In this document: positions 1-8,190 of the stretch, one piece after another
Layout of the letters: every line of letters starts with the position of its first letter
Position numbering within the stretch: the first letter of the stretch is position 1
Assembly (NCBI GenBank): GCA_050183765.1
Contig: JBFXAZ010000016.1
Location: 1-64,000 of the forward strand
Source of the DNA: JAFAZJ01 sp050183765
GTDB lineage: Bacteria; Pseudomonadota; Alphaproteobacteria; Reyranellales; Reyranellaceae
DNA: 64,000 nt
Direction of reading: 5' to 3'
Made by a program: the position numbers and the translations under genes
Notes under the pieces: model-generated
Told to the model about the DNA's origin: nothing
Databases searched by the model: none
The model's input: the letters and a program-made list of their open reading frames with translations, nothing else

Positions 1-140
1 GCGTCGCCCACAACCCCACAGGCCCTGCAACCACTGTGAAGACCTCAACAGCATGTCAGCCAACTCGGACTGCTGTACTGTCTTCGATGTCCCCGAACGG
101 GTGTCCTCGATGTCTCCCCTCCAAACAGGGTGAGGGGGCG
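1..140. other. left-edge non-coding stretch
   Basis: I see no supported gene here. An open frame runs in from position 36, but its first 35 codons have no signal peptide or ribosome site. A GA/G-rich Shine-Dalgarno-like run at about 130-138 lies just before the ATG at 141. The stretch is therefore best read as the upstream region of the first gene. Confidence 0.4.
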
Positions 141-515
141 ATGCGGGTGATCCGGTTCTTCGCGCTGCTGCCGCCGCAAATCGCGGCCGGGCTGATCGCC
201 GCACTACTGGCGCCAATACCGGCCGCCCGCGCGCAGGAGGGTTGGCAAGGCATGGGCCATGCCCAGCACCACGAGTGGTATAAAGAGCTGATGCAGCCCG
301 CCACCGGGCTGAGCTGCTGCAACGGGCGCGACTGCCGACCCACGCGCGCCTACGTCGACAGCCATGGCTGGTGGCGCGCCATGATCAACGGACGCTGGAA
401 GCGGGTGCCGCCGGAAACCGTGCTCAAGACCGTCGCGCCCGACGGCAACAGCCATATCTGCGCCGACGACGAAGGTCATATCCACTGCTTCGTGGGCGGC
501 GTGCCCAAGAGCTGA
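141..515 (+). CDS. small secreted cysteine-containing hypothetical protein
   Basis: The product is 124 residues and I do not recognise its function. Residues 1-31 form a signal peptide (MRVIRFF, a hydrophobic core, then an AARA cleavage region), so it is probably periplasmic. The mature part carries five cysteines at 59, 60, 65, 107 and 116, in the motifs SCCNGRDC and ICADDEGHIHC. Two disulfides or a metal site are possible. The ATG at 141 was chosen over the more upstream frame start because it begins the signal peptide and follows a GAGGGGG ribosome site. The gene converges on the YggS gene with a 26-nt gap. Confidence 0.7.
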   Translation: MRVIRFFALLPPQIAAGLIAALLAPIPAARAQEGWQGMGHAQHHEWYKELMQPATGLSCCNGRDCRPTRAYVDSHGWWRAMINGRWKRVPPETVLKTVAPDGNSHICADDEGHIHCFVGGVPKS

Positions 516-541
516 CGCCGCGCGCAGCGGTTCTCGCCGGA

Positions 542-1207
542 TCAGGCCGCCGCGCTGCGCGCGCCGAACAGCGCGCTGCCGACCCGCACATGCGTGGCGC
601 CGAAGCGCACCGCCGTCTCGTAGTCGGCGCTCATGCCCATGCTGATCTGCTTGAGCCCGTTGCGCTGGGCGATCTTGGCCAGCAGCGCGAAGTGCAACGC
701 CGGCTCCTCGTCGGCCGGCGGGATGCACATCACGCCGACCACCGGCAGCTTGTGCTCCTCGATGCAGGCGCGGATGAAGGAATCGGCCTCGCCCGGCGCC
801 ACGCCGGCCTTCTGCTCCTCCTCGCCGGTGTTCACCTGCACGAAGCAGGCGGGACTCCGCCCCTGCCTGGTCATCTCGCGCGCCAGCTCGACGGCGATCC
901 TGGGCCGGTCGACGCTCTCGATGACGTCGAACAGCGCCACCGCATCGCGTGCCTTGTTGGTCTGCAACGGGCCGATGAGATGCAACTCGAGATCGGGGTA
1001 GCGCGTCCTGAGCTCGGGAAACTTGGCCTGCGCTTCCTGCACGCGGTTCTCGCCGAACACCCGATGGCCGGCGCGCAGCAACTCCTCGACGCGCTCCGCG
1101 CCATGCGTCTTGGACACCGCGACCAGGGTGACGGCGGCCGGATCGCGCGATGCCGCACGCGCGGCAGCGGCGATGCGCGCCTGGACCTCGGCGAGCGCGG
1201 CGCTCAT
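542..1207 (-). CDS. yggS: YggS/PROSC family pyridoxal phosphate homeostasis protein
   Basis: The product is 221 residues, the normal size of the family. Family members bind PLP but have no known turnover; they buffer free PLP and affect amino-acid and vitamin B6 balance in the cytoplasm. The N-terminal TLVAVSKTH motif places the PLP lysine at Lys33, followed by FGENRVQEA and LHLIGPLQTNK, all hallmarks of the fold-type III barrel. The C-terminal SMGMSADYETAVRFGATHVRVG loop would bind the phosphate. The start at 1207 overlaps the stop of the upstream TPR gene in an ATGA, so the two are probably translationally coupled. A longer frame start at 1348 lies inside the TPR gene and was rejected. Confidence 0.92.
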   Translation of the reverse strand: MSAALAEVQARIAAAARAASRDPAAVTLVAVSKTHGAERVEELLRAGHRVFGENRVQEAQAKFPELRTRYPDLELHLIGPLQTNKARDAVALFDVIESVDRPRIAVELAREMTRQGRSPACFVQVNTGEEEQKAGVAPGEADSFIRACIEEHKLPVVGVMCIPPADEEPALHFALLAKIAQRNGLKQISMGMSADYETAVRFGATHVRVGSALFGARSAAA

Positions 1208-2589
1208 GGCGCGCCCTCGCCGCTCATCGCGCGCATGGTCTCGATGCGCTCCAGGCCCAGCCGCGCATCGACGTTGTCGGGATGGGCGGTCTGCGCCTCG
1301 ACGTAGAGCTCGCGCGCCTTCTCGACATTGCCCAGCGCCAGCTGGCAATTGCCCATGTGGCCCAGCAGGCGCGGATCGCCGGGCTGCAGCTTCAGCGCTT
1401 TGCGATGCAGCGGCTCGGCCTCCTGCGCGCGGCCCAGCGCCACCAGCGCACGGCCGAGATTGGTCAACACCAGCGGCTCGTCGGGCATCAGCTTGTGGGC
1501 CTTGCGCATGGTGGCATGCGACTCGCCCGCCCGGTCGGTCATCAGATAGGCGATGCCGAGGTTGTTGAGCGCGCGCGCGTCATCGGGATGGCGCTGCAGG
1601 AAGGGCTCGAGCACGGATACGGCGCGCTGCGGCTCGCCCAGCTCGAGCGCCAGCGTGGTCATGTCGTAGAGCGTATCGGTGTCCTCGGGATCGGACTGAA
1701 GCGCCAGCATCAGATAATCGAGCGCGCCGGCCGAATCGCCCTGCTCGCCGCGGGCGCGCGCCATGTTGCGCGTGGCCTCGACGAAGGCTGGATCGATCTC
1801 CTGCGCGCGGCGGAACGCCGCCTCGGCCTCCGCCGCGCGGCCCATGCGCAGCAGCACGTGTCCCAGCCCGTTGTGCAGCTTGGCGTTGCCGGGCGCGAGC
1901 TGTAGCGCGCCTTCGAAGCCGGCGACCGCCTCGTCGGAGCGGCCGACCATGTCGAGCGCCAGCGCGCGATCGCCGAGCACCGGCGGCCGCATCGCGTCGT
2001 TGTACGGCAGTTCGGCGAGCGCGGCATCGAAAACGACCAGCGCATCGTCGTTGCGGCCCAACCGGTAGAGCAAGTAGCCCAGCGACGTGCGCCCCATCAC
2101 ACGCACCTGGCGCAGCATCTCGGGCGCGACGCGCTGCGCGGTGTCCGGCCGGTCGCAGATCTGGATCAGCTCGCTGTACTCGCGCTCGGCCGCCGCCAGG
2201 CGGTTGCCCTCGCTCAGCGTCGCGGCGATGCGCAGCCGAACATCGATGTTGTCGGGTTGGAGCCTGAGCGCCTGGCGCCACTCGCGGATCGCATCATCCC
2301 GGCGACCCAGGCTGTGCAGCGCGATGCCGTAGTTGTAGCGCAGCATCGGCTCCTTCGGGTCGCGGCCGATGGCCCGCTTCCACAGCTGTTCGGCTTCGCG
2401 CGCATCGTTGCGCTGCATGGCCGAGACGGCGAGGAAATGCAGCATGTCGGGGCGGTCGCCGATGGTCGCATAGGCCAGGCGCAACGGCGCCTCGGCCTCG
2501 CTGGCGCGGCCCAGCTGCAGCAGGTCGATGCCCTGGCGCAGCGCGGCTTCGGCGGCGGGATCGCGGGCAGGCACTGGCGGCGCGGCCAT
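1204..2589 (-). CDS. tetratricopeptide repeat protein
   Basis: The product is 461 residues built almost wholly of about a dozen TPR units, with the typical G/A/Y-A-x-P spacing (for example ALNNLGIAYLMTDRAGESHAT and LHNGLGHVLLRMGRAAEAEAA). There is no signal peptide or membrane segment, so it is likely a cytoplasmic scaffold. No enzymatic domain is visible and the partner is unknown. Its stop overlaps the yggS start by four bases (ATGA), which implies one operon, although I know of no functional link. A ribosome site at the chosen start is not obvious. The next possible start is not supported either. Confidence 0.85.
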   Translation of the reverse strand: MAAPPVPARDPAAEAALRQGIDLLQLGRASEAEAPLRLAYATIGDRPDMLHFLAVSAMQRNDAREAEQLWKRAIGRDPKEPMLRYNYGIALHSLGRRDDAIREWRQALRLQPDNIDVRLRIAATLSEGNRLAAAEREYSELIQICDRPDTAQRVAPEMLRQVRVMGRTSLGYLLYRLGRNDDALVVFDAALAELPYNDAMRPPVLGDRALALDMVGRSDEAVAGFEGALQLAPGNAKLHNGLGHVLLRMGRAAEAEAAFRRAQEIDPAFVEATRNMARARGEQGDSAGALDYLMLALQSDPEDTDTLYDMTTLALELGEPQRAVSVLEPFLQRHPDDARALNNLGIAYLMTDRAGESHATMRKAHKLMPDEPLVLTNLGRALVALGRAQEAEPLHRKALKLQPGDPRLLGHMGNCQLALGNVEKARELYVEAQTAHPDNVDARLGLERIETMRAMSGEGAP

Positions 2590-2691
2590 CGACGGACTCG
2601 TGCGTGGTGGGTCGGGTGTGCGCGCGTTGTAGCCCAGCGAGGCCAGACGGGCAACGCGGCCGCCGACCGGCCGTTTCGGCCTCTGGGGCCG
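2590..2691. other. intergenic spacer between TPR and secreted-protein genes
   Basis: This is a GC-rich spacer of 102 nt between two minus-strand genes. I see no clear promoter, terminator or repeat in it. Confidence 0.3.
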
Positions 2692-3150
2692 TCAGCGAAC
2701 CGGTTCCGCGATCCAGAAATCCACCTGCTCGGCGAAGTCGGCATCGCAGTCGCGCCCACTCCAGGACGAAACCTTGCCGCCAACACTGCGCGCGCTTTTC
2801 GCGCGCCGCAGGTCGACATCCGTGCGATGGACGACGATGGTCCTGGTGCCAGGGTTGGACGTCGCCAGTACCACCCTGTCGGGCTGAAACGGTGAGATCA
2901 CGGTGAAGGACCGCTGCACGCCCCCGCGCGTCAGGACGATCTGCCTGCCCGCCACGACATTCGTCGGGAAGCCGAGACTATCGGCGTCGTAGACCGGCAC
3001 CACGCTGCGCTCCGCCTCGACGCGATGGACCCAGCCCAGGAACCTGTCCTCTCGCGAAGGCTGCGCGCCGGCCTGGCCGACGCCGATCGCACCCAATGCG
3101 CCACCGAGAATCAGAACGCGGCGCGGCAACACAATTCGACGCTCGCTCAT
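2692..3150 (-). CDS. secreted hypothetical protein
   Basis: The product is 152 residues. It begins MSERRIVLPRRVLILGG with a hydrophobic segment to about residue 30 and an AGAQ cleavage region, so it is probably exported. The mature part is rich in beta-prone and basic residues with a WSGRDCDADF segment near the end. I do not recognise the family. The start at 3150 was chosen because a GGAGG ribosome site precedes it at the right distance. The longer frame (to 3702) is antisense to the Smr gene and was discarded. It is divergent from the Smr gene, with 88 nt between starts. Confidence 0.7.
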   Translation of the reverse strand: MSERRIVLPRRVLILGGALGAIGVGQAGAQPSREDRFLGWVHRVEAERSVVPVYDADSLGFPTNVVAGRQIVLTRGGVQRSFTVISPFQPDRVVLATSNPGTRTIVVHRTDVDLRRAKSARSVGGKVSSWSGRDCDADFAEQVDFWIAEPVR

Positions 3151-3238
3151 GCATCCTCCGGGGCACCACGGAAGACTATGCCGCGCCTCGACCCCGCTCA
3201 AGCGGCCCCGACTTGACCGTCGTGGTATCGTCGTCGCC

Positions 3239-3757
3239 ATGGCGGACGACGATCTGTTCCATCGCGCGATGAAGGACGCGCGGCCGCTGCGCGGTCGCCG
3301 CGCGGTCGGCCCGGCACCGGCCAAGCCTGCGCCGAAACCCGTGGTGACCGTCTCACGCGCGACGACGCCGGCGCCGGCGGCGCCTGGCCTGCCCGACCTC
3401 GATCCGGGTGGCGCCACCGGCCTCGACCGCGCCACCGAGGACAACCTGCGTCGCGGCAAGCTCGTGCCCGAGGCATCGATCGACCTGCACGGGCACACCC
3501 TTGCCGAAGCCGAGCGGGCGCTGGCACGCTTTCTCGAGCGTGCCCAGGCGAGCGGCGCGCGTGTCGCACTGGTCGTGACGGGGAAAGCGGCGCGGCAGGA
3601 CGACACCAACCGCCCGGTCGGCGGCCGCATCCATGCCGAGTTCCCGCACTGGCTGAACCGGCCTGAGAACCGCGGGCGGGTGGTCGGCGTGCGCCCCGCC
3701 AATCCGCGTCATGGCGGCGGCGGGGCGTTCTACGTGCTGCTGAGGCGACCGCGCTGA
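3239..3757 (+). CDS. Smr/MutS2-type endonuclease domain protein
   Basis: The product is 172 residues. A disordered Pro/Ala-rich N-terminus of about 75 residues is followed by a C-terminal Smr domain. The conserved signature LDLHG appears here as IDLHGHTLAEAE, followed by ALVVTGKA, RVVGVRPANPRHGGGGAFYVLL. Stand-alone Smr proteins have nicking activity on branched DNA or on RNA; which applies here cannot be told. The ATG at 3239 starts MADDDLFHRAM. The 30 upstream codons in the same frame lack any family similarity and were not used. It converges on ada with no gap: the last base of one stop codon abuts the other. Confidence 0.88.
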   Translation: MADDDLFHRAMKDARPLRGRRAVGPAPAKPAPKPVVTVSRATTPAPAAPGLPDLDPGGATGLDRATEDNLRRGKLVPEASIDLHGHTLAEAERALARFLERAQASGARVALVVTGKAARQDDTNRPVGGRIHAEFPHWLNRPENRGRVVGVRPANPRHGGGGAFYVLLRRPR

Positions 3758-4912
3758 TCAGCCGGCGGCGCGCTGCTTCTCGGCCGCCAGGATGCGCTTC
3801 TTGCGCTCGACGCCCCAGCGGTAGCCGGTGAGCGCGCCGCTCGATCCCACCGCGCGATGGCACGGCACCACCAGGGCCACCGGATTGGTGGCGCAGGCGC
3901 GGCCCACGGCTCGCGCCGCGCCAGGCTCGCCGATGCGCCGCGCGATCTCGCCATAGGTCGCGGTCTCGCCGACCGGGATCTCGGTCAGCGCCTTCCACAC
4001 GCGCCACTGGAACGCGGTACCGACGATGTCGAGCGGCACGTCGGGGGCATCGATCGCCGTCGGCTTGCGCCCCTCGAGACGCGCCATCACCGCCTTGACC
4101 CGCGGCGTCAGCGCGCCGGTATCGGCGACGATCTCGGCCGCCGGAAAGTCGGCGCGCAGATCGCTCAGCAAGGCCTCGTCGTCGTCGCCCAGACGCACCG
4201 CGGCGATGCCCTTGGCGGTGGCGGCGACCAGCACGCGGCCATAGTCGCTGTCGACGGCGGTCCAGGCGATGTGGGCGCCGGCGCCGCCCTTGCGATAGGT
4301 CGCGGGCGTCATGCCCAGCACCTGATCCGATTTCTCGTAGACGCGGCTGGACGAGCCGTAACCCGCCCCGTAGAGCGCCGCGGTCACGTTGTCGCCTGCC
4401 TTCAGCGCCGCCTTGAAGCGGTTGGCTTTGCGCGCCGCCAGCCAGTCGCGCGGCGCCACACCCAGCTCGCGCTGGAAGCGCCGGGTGAGCGTCGAGCCGG
4501 TGAGCCCGACCTTGCGCGCGATGCGTTCCAGCGAGGGCCGCTCCTCGGTCTCCGCGTCGAGCAGCCGGCAAGCCTGGGCGACGGCGCGGCTCAGGCCCGT
4601 CTCCTGCTGCCAGTCACGCGGCCGGCAGCGCTTGCAGGCGCGGAAGCCGGCGGCCTCCGCGGCCTCGCAGCTGGCGTGGAAATCGACGTTCTTGCGCAGC
4701 GGCGGACGCGCGGCGCAGGACGGCAGGCAATACACGCCGGTCGACTTCACCGAAAAGAAGAAGCGGCCGTTGAAGGCGCGATCACGCGCCTGCACGGCGC
4801 GCCACGCCGTCTCGGCGTCCGGCACGCCGGCCTTGGTGGACGGGAAGGCCAGCACGGAGGCGGGCTGGCGCGGGGTGGCGGTGGCCTGGGCCATGGGGGC
4901 GATGGTGCTCAT
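3758..4912 (-). CDS. ada: bifunctional transcriptional activator / O6-methylguanine-DNA methyltransferase Ada
   Basis: The product is 384 residues with three parts. The N-terminal zinc domain holds Cys62, Cys66, Cys93 and Cys96. Their spacing (4, 27, 3) equals that of E. coli Ada C38/C42/C69/C72, so Cys62 is the likely methylphosphotriester acceptor. An AraC-type helix-turn-helix follows (ERIARKVGLTGSTLTRRFQRELG). The C-terminal methyltransferase carries VPCHRAVGS, with acceptor Cys351. The protein removes alkyl groups from DNA suicidally and, once methylated, activates the adaptive response. No alkB or alkA lies nearby. A terminal extension of about 24 residues precedes the zinc domain. It is 58 nt downstream of the DUF4412-like gene on the same strand. 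Confidence 0.95.
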   Translation of the reverse strand: MSTIAPMAQATATPRQPASVLAFPSTKAGVPDAETAWRAVQARDRAFNGRFFFSVKSTGVYCLPSCAARPPLRKNVDFHASCEAAEAAGFRACKRCRPRDWQQETGLSRAVAQACRLLDAETEERPSLERIARKVGLTGSTLTRRFQRELGVAPRDWLAARKANRFKAALKAGDNVTAALYGAGYGSSSRVYEKSDQVLGMTPATYRKGGAGAHIAWTAVDSDYGRVLVAATAKGIAAVRLGDDDEALLSDLRADFPAAEIVADTGALTPRVKAVMARLEGRKPTAIDAPDVPLDIVGTAFQWRVWKALTEIPVGETATYGEIARRIGEPGAARAVGRACATNPVALVVPCHRAVGSSGALTGYRWGVERKKRILAAEKQRAAG

Positions 4913-4970
4913 GCGCCAGAGTTAGGACACCGCCGCCGGCATCGCCATCCGCGCCTTGCGGCGATATCCG

Positions 4971-5585
4971 CTACTGCCGCCGCGGCGGCATTCCCGGCAT
5001 GTTGGGCGCCTGCATGCGCTGGGCGTCGGGCGGCACCACGAACAGTGCCGGGTCCTGCGGACTCCGCTCCAGGCGCACGACCTCCCATACCGGCTCGTTG
5101 GTCTGCCCATTGACCGCCTTCAGCGGGATGCCATCAGGGGTGACGCAGGCCTTCGACTTCTTGCCGTTCTGCTCGGCCTGCCACCAGTCGCAGGACTCGC
5201 CCAGGATGCGGTCCGTGCCGATGCGCTCGCCCTTCATGCTCCACAGGTCGGTCGGCCCGGCATTGGCGCCGGATGCTTGGCCGAGGTCGATCTCCATGGC
5301 CATCTTCATGCCCGGCTGCGGCTCCATCACCATCGTCGCGGTCTTGCCGCCGCGCTCCGTCAGCATGTAGCCCTTCATGCCCATGTTGTTGATGTCGATA
5401 CGCATCTTGCCGCTGTGGTGGCGCATGGTCGTGGTCACACCCTGCGCCGGCCCGGCGGCCGCGGCGACGATCTTGCCTTCGAGCACGAAATCGACCGTCG
5501 GGAAGGGCAGCTGCACCTGCGCCGAGGCGGCCGACGAAACGAGGGCGATGGCGGCGGCTGAGGCGAGGCGGACCAGGAGGCGCAT
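4971..5585 (-). CDS. secreted DUF4412-like protein
   Basis: The product is 204 residues with a clear Sec signal peptide (residues 1-22, ending SSAASAQ). The mature chain resembles the DUF4412 family: FVLEGKIV, TTTMRHHSGKMRIDI, a methionine-rich EPQPGMKMAMEIDL, and GESCDWWQAEQNGKKSKACVT with two cysteines that could pair. It is probably periplasmic. The function of the family is unknown. The C-terminus is Met/Pro-rich (PNMPGMPPRRQ). The HIT gene lies 42 nt upstream on the same strand. Confidence 0.75.
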   Translation of the reverse strand: MRLLVRLASAAAIALVSSAASAQVQLPFPTVDFVLEGKIVAAAAGPAQGVTTTMRHHSGKMRIDINNMGMKGYMLTERGGKTATMVMEPQPGMKMAMEIDLGQASGANAGPTDLWSMKGERIGTDRILGESCDWWQAEQNGKKSKACVTPDGIPLKAVNGQTNEPVWEVVRLERSPQDPALFVVPPDAQRMQAPNMPGMPPRRQ

Positions 5586-5627
5586 GGAAGGCTCCGATAG
5601 ACGTTGAACCGGGGGCGGGGGGGGAAC

Positions 5628-6008
5628 TCAGCTCTCGTTCGGTCGCGGCATGTTGCCCATACGATGGCTCATCTGGCGGCCGCCGAAAATGTGGACGTGA
5701 AAGTGAAAGACGATTTGGCCGCCATTGGGGCCGTGATTGGCGACGATGCGATAGCCCTGCGGATCCAGCCCCAGCGCCCGGGCCGTCGCGCCGACGGCGC
5801 GCCAGAACCCGATCACCAGCGTGTCCGGAGCGGCGGCCGAAAAGTCGGCGTTGGACACATACTCGCCCTTGGGGATCACCAGCACGTGGACCGGCGCCAG
5901 CGGGTTGATGTCGTGGAAGGCGAGCGCGAACTCGTCCTCGTAAACCTTCGTGCAGGGCAGTTCGCCACGCAGGATGCGGGCGAAGACGTTGTTGCGGTCA
6001 TAGGTCAT
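5628..6008 (-). CDS. HIT family (histidine triad) nucleotide-binding protein
   Basis: The product is 126 residues, a normal HinT size. The histidine triad is HFHVHIFGG, with His102, His104 and His106 (HxHxH). The upstream IVANHGPNGGQIV and the N-terminal FARILRGELPCTKVYEDEFALAFHDI are typical of the PKCI/HinT branch. Such proteins hydrolyse adenosine or lysyl phosphoramidates in the cytoplasm. The start at 6008 gives the canonical MTYDRNNVF beginning. A longer frame reaching 6095 adds 29 residues with no similarity and was not used. Confidence 0.92.
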   Translation of the reverse strand: MTYDRNNVFARILRGELPCTKVYEDEFALAFHDINPLAPVHVLVIPKGEYVSNADFSAAAPDTLVIGFWRAVGATARALGLDPQGYRIVANHGPNGGQIVFHFHVHIFGGRQMSHRMGNMPRPNES

Positions 6009-6288
6009 GCGCCACAGCCTATGCCGCAGCCCGCCAGCGATGCCAACCCGCCATGACCGGCGGTGATGGGCGACAGCCGCGCGGCCGCCGCCCAAACACC
6101 TGCCTACCCAGACCTGATATTGGCGGCTTCCTGGCCCTGTCCGGCCGATCGGGGGGCATCGGCCGGCAAGCCGACCAGCGGGTGGAGGAGGACAACCGCC
6201 GGACGTGCGAAACCGCAGTTAGACTGAAGTTACCAGAGGCTTAGAGGCATCGCAAGTGAAGAAAGCCGTCTAATCCATTGGAATCGCT
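6009..6288. other. intergenic region with an inverted repeat
   Basis: About 280 nt without a credible gene. A 63-codon plus-strand frame (6053-6244) has no ribosome site and unlikely composition. The right end is less GC-rich. It holds an inverted repeat, CCAGAGGcTTAGAG at 6233-6246 against CTCTAACCTCTGG at 6287-6299. The right arm runs through the stop codon of the LysE gene. It may terminate that gene or be read as a dyad. Confidence 0.4.
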
Positions 6289-6936
6289 CTAACCTCTGGC
6301 TTGCGTGCGGGCCAGATGGGCGGCCAGGCCGATGAAGAACAGGCCGGTCAGGCCGTCGAGGGCGCGGCGCACCCAGGGCTGGCGGCGCAAGGCCGAAGTG
6401 GCCCGCCCGCTGATCAGGGACACACCCATCAGGTAGAGCGTGCCCGGCACGTTGAAGATCAGGCCCAGGATCACGAACTGGACGACGACGTGGCCGCGCG
6501 AGGGGTCGACGAACTGCGGAAGGAAGGCGATGAAGAACACCGCCGCCTTCGGGTTCAGCGCATTGGTGAGCGCGCCGCGCAGGAACAGCGCCCGGTCGCT
6601 GCGGCGCGCGCGCGCCATCGGCTGCACGGTGTCGCCGGCGTGGCCGCGCCAGGCGGTGCGCAAGCTCTGCAGGCCGATCCACACGAGATAGATCGCACCC
6701 GCGATCTTGATGGCACCGAAGGCCCAGGGCGTCGCGGCGATCAGCGCCGAGATGCCGACGGCGGCCAGCAGGATGTGCAGCAGGCAGCCGACAAAGACGC
6801 CGGTCGACGCCAGCACGCCCGCACGCGGCCCATCGGCCGCGCTGGTGGCGGCGACGAGAAAGGTGTCCGGTCCCGGCGTGAGGATCAGCAGTGCGGCGGC
6901 GCCGACGTAGAGCCAGAGCAGGTGCGGGTCGAACAT
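6289..6936 (-). CDS. LysE/RhtB family amino-acid exporter
   Basis: The product is 215 residues with about six hydrophobic segments, the normal size of the family. The N-terminal signature LLILTPGPDTFLVAATSAADGPRAGVLASTGV contains the conserved GPD and the glycine-rich first helix. Family members export small amino acids or homoserine lactone-like solutes across the inner membrane. The substrate cannot be assigned. It sits 7 nt after the LpoA-like gene on the same strand, so they may be co-transcribed. No divergent LysG-type regulator is adjacent. Confidence 0.9.
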   Translation of the reverse strand: MFDPHLLWLYVGAAALLILTPGPDTFLVAATSAADGPRAGVLASTGVFVGCLLHILLAAVGISALIAATPWAFGAIKIAGAIYLVWIGLQSLRTAWRGHAGDTVQPMARARRSDRALFLRGALTNALNPKAAVFFIAFLPQFVDPSRGHVVVQFVILGLIFNVPGTLYLMGVSLISGRATSALRRQPWVRRALDGLTGLFFIGLAAHLARTQARG

Positions 6937-6943
6937 CGCCGCC

Positions 6944-8176
6944 TCAATTGACCACCGACATGAAGCCGCTGGGCGGCGGATCGATCACCCTTGTGCGATC
7001 GCCCTCGATCTCGAGGATCGCCAGCGAGCGCTCGACGCGGCCGTCGGTGCGGAAGCGAAAGCGACCGTCGAGCCCATTGAAACCGGCGCCGTCGGTGATC
7101 GCACCGGCGGAAAAATCACCCCCGGCGCGCAGCCGCGCCAGGCGCGCCGCGAGCATGACGGCGTCGTAGGCCAGCGTCGCGATCCGCGGCGGCACCTTGC
7201 CATGCACGGCCTCGAACTTGCGCTCGAAGGCGGCGCGCCGTGCCGGATCGGGCCCGGCAAACCAGGCCCCGACCAGCGCTTTCTCGTTGCCGATGTTGGC
7301 CACGTCCCATACCCCGGTGCCGATCAGCTGCACCTTGCGCGAGGCAACGTCCGCTTCCGCCAGCGACGAGGCCACTGCGCTCACCCGCGGCGCGCCGATG
7401 GGCACGAAGAGCGCGGTGGTCGATCCATCAGGACCGATGGCCGCCAGCACGCGCTTCACCGGCGCATCGGTGTCGCCGGAGGCGGGCACGGTTTCGCTGG
7501 CGCCGACACCAATGCTCACGCGCTGGGCGGCGTCGCGCAGCGTCAGCATCGCCTGTCCGCCATAGGCGGTGGCCGGCACCAAGGCGACGAAGCGCTTCAC
7601 GCCCTTGCGCTGCGCGTAGTCGACGACCCGGCGCACCTGCGGGTCGACCGCCAGCCCCATGACATAGAGCCCCGGCTGCGCCGTGCCCTCGTCGTTGGAG
7701 AAGCTGATCATCTCAAGATTGCCTTGCTTGGCGATCGGGCCGGCGACCGCGGCGGAGGCGCTGAACAACGGGCCGAGGATCAGATTGGCGCCCTCGCGAA
7801 TCGCGCGCTCGGTGGCGGCCGCGGCGCCGTCCGGCGTGTCGCCGGTGTCGATCGGCACCAGCGCGATATCCCTGCCGGCGCCATCGAACAGCGCCAGTTC
7901 GGCGGCATCCTGCAAGGCGTGGCCTATCTGCCGCGCACGGCCGGAAAGCGGCAGCAGCAGCGCGATCTTGGGCTTGCCGCTGGGCGTCACCAGGGGCGCC
8001 ATCGGCGTCGGCGGAAGCGGCGCCGGCGGCGGTGCCGCCGTGACCGGACCGGACGGGCCCTGGCCGGTTGGAATCGGCTTGGTCTCGCAGCCGGCCAGGG
8101 CGATCATCGCCATGGCCGCGCCGGTCAGCATCGCGACCACTCGTCGGCGTGGCGCCGGTCCGACCGAATGCGACAT
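6944..8176 (-). CDS. LpoA-like penicillin-binding protein activator, outer-membrane lipoprotein
   Basis: The product is 410 residues. The signal sequence ends in the lipobox LAGC with lipidated Cys30. A proline-rich linker of about 35 residues follows. Then comes a periplasmic-binding-protein fold of the Leu/Ile/Val type (IALLLPLSGRARQIGHALQDAAELALF, NLILGPLFSASAAV). This architecture and the position divergent from rsmI match the penicillin-binding-protein activator family (LpoA C-terminal-like). In gamma-proteobacteria LpoA stimulates PBP1A. Alpha-proteobacterial copies lack the TPR half, as here. A strong GAGGAGG ribosome site precedes the start at 8176. Only 14 nt separate it from the rsmI start. 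Confidence 0.85.
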   Translation of the reverse strand: MSHSVGPAPRRRVVAMLTGAAMAMIALAGCETKPIPTGQGPSGPVTAAPPPAPLPPTPMAPLVTPSGKPKIALLLPLSGRARQIGHALQDAAELALFDGAGRDIALVPIDTGDTPDGAAAATERAIREGANLILGPLFSASAAVAGPIAKQGNLEMISFSNDEGTAQPGLYVMGLAVDPQVRRVVDYAQRKGVKRFVALVPATAYGGQAMLTLRDAAQRVSIGVGASETVPASGDTDAPVKRVLAAIGPDGSTTALFVPIGAPRVSAVASSLAEADVASRKVQLIGTGVWDVANIGNEKALVGAWFAGPDPARRAAFERKFEAVHGKVPPRIATLAYDAVMLAARLARLRAGGDFSAGAITDGAGFNGLDGRFRFRTDGRVERSLAILEIEGDRTRVIDPPPSGFMSVVN

Positions 8177-8190
8177 GAAAGGCCTCCTCG

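Noticed and set aside
6053..6244. 63-codon plus-strand frame between HIT and LysE genes
   Set aside because: No ribosome site, no domain, and an Arg/Gly-rich shadow-like composition.
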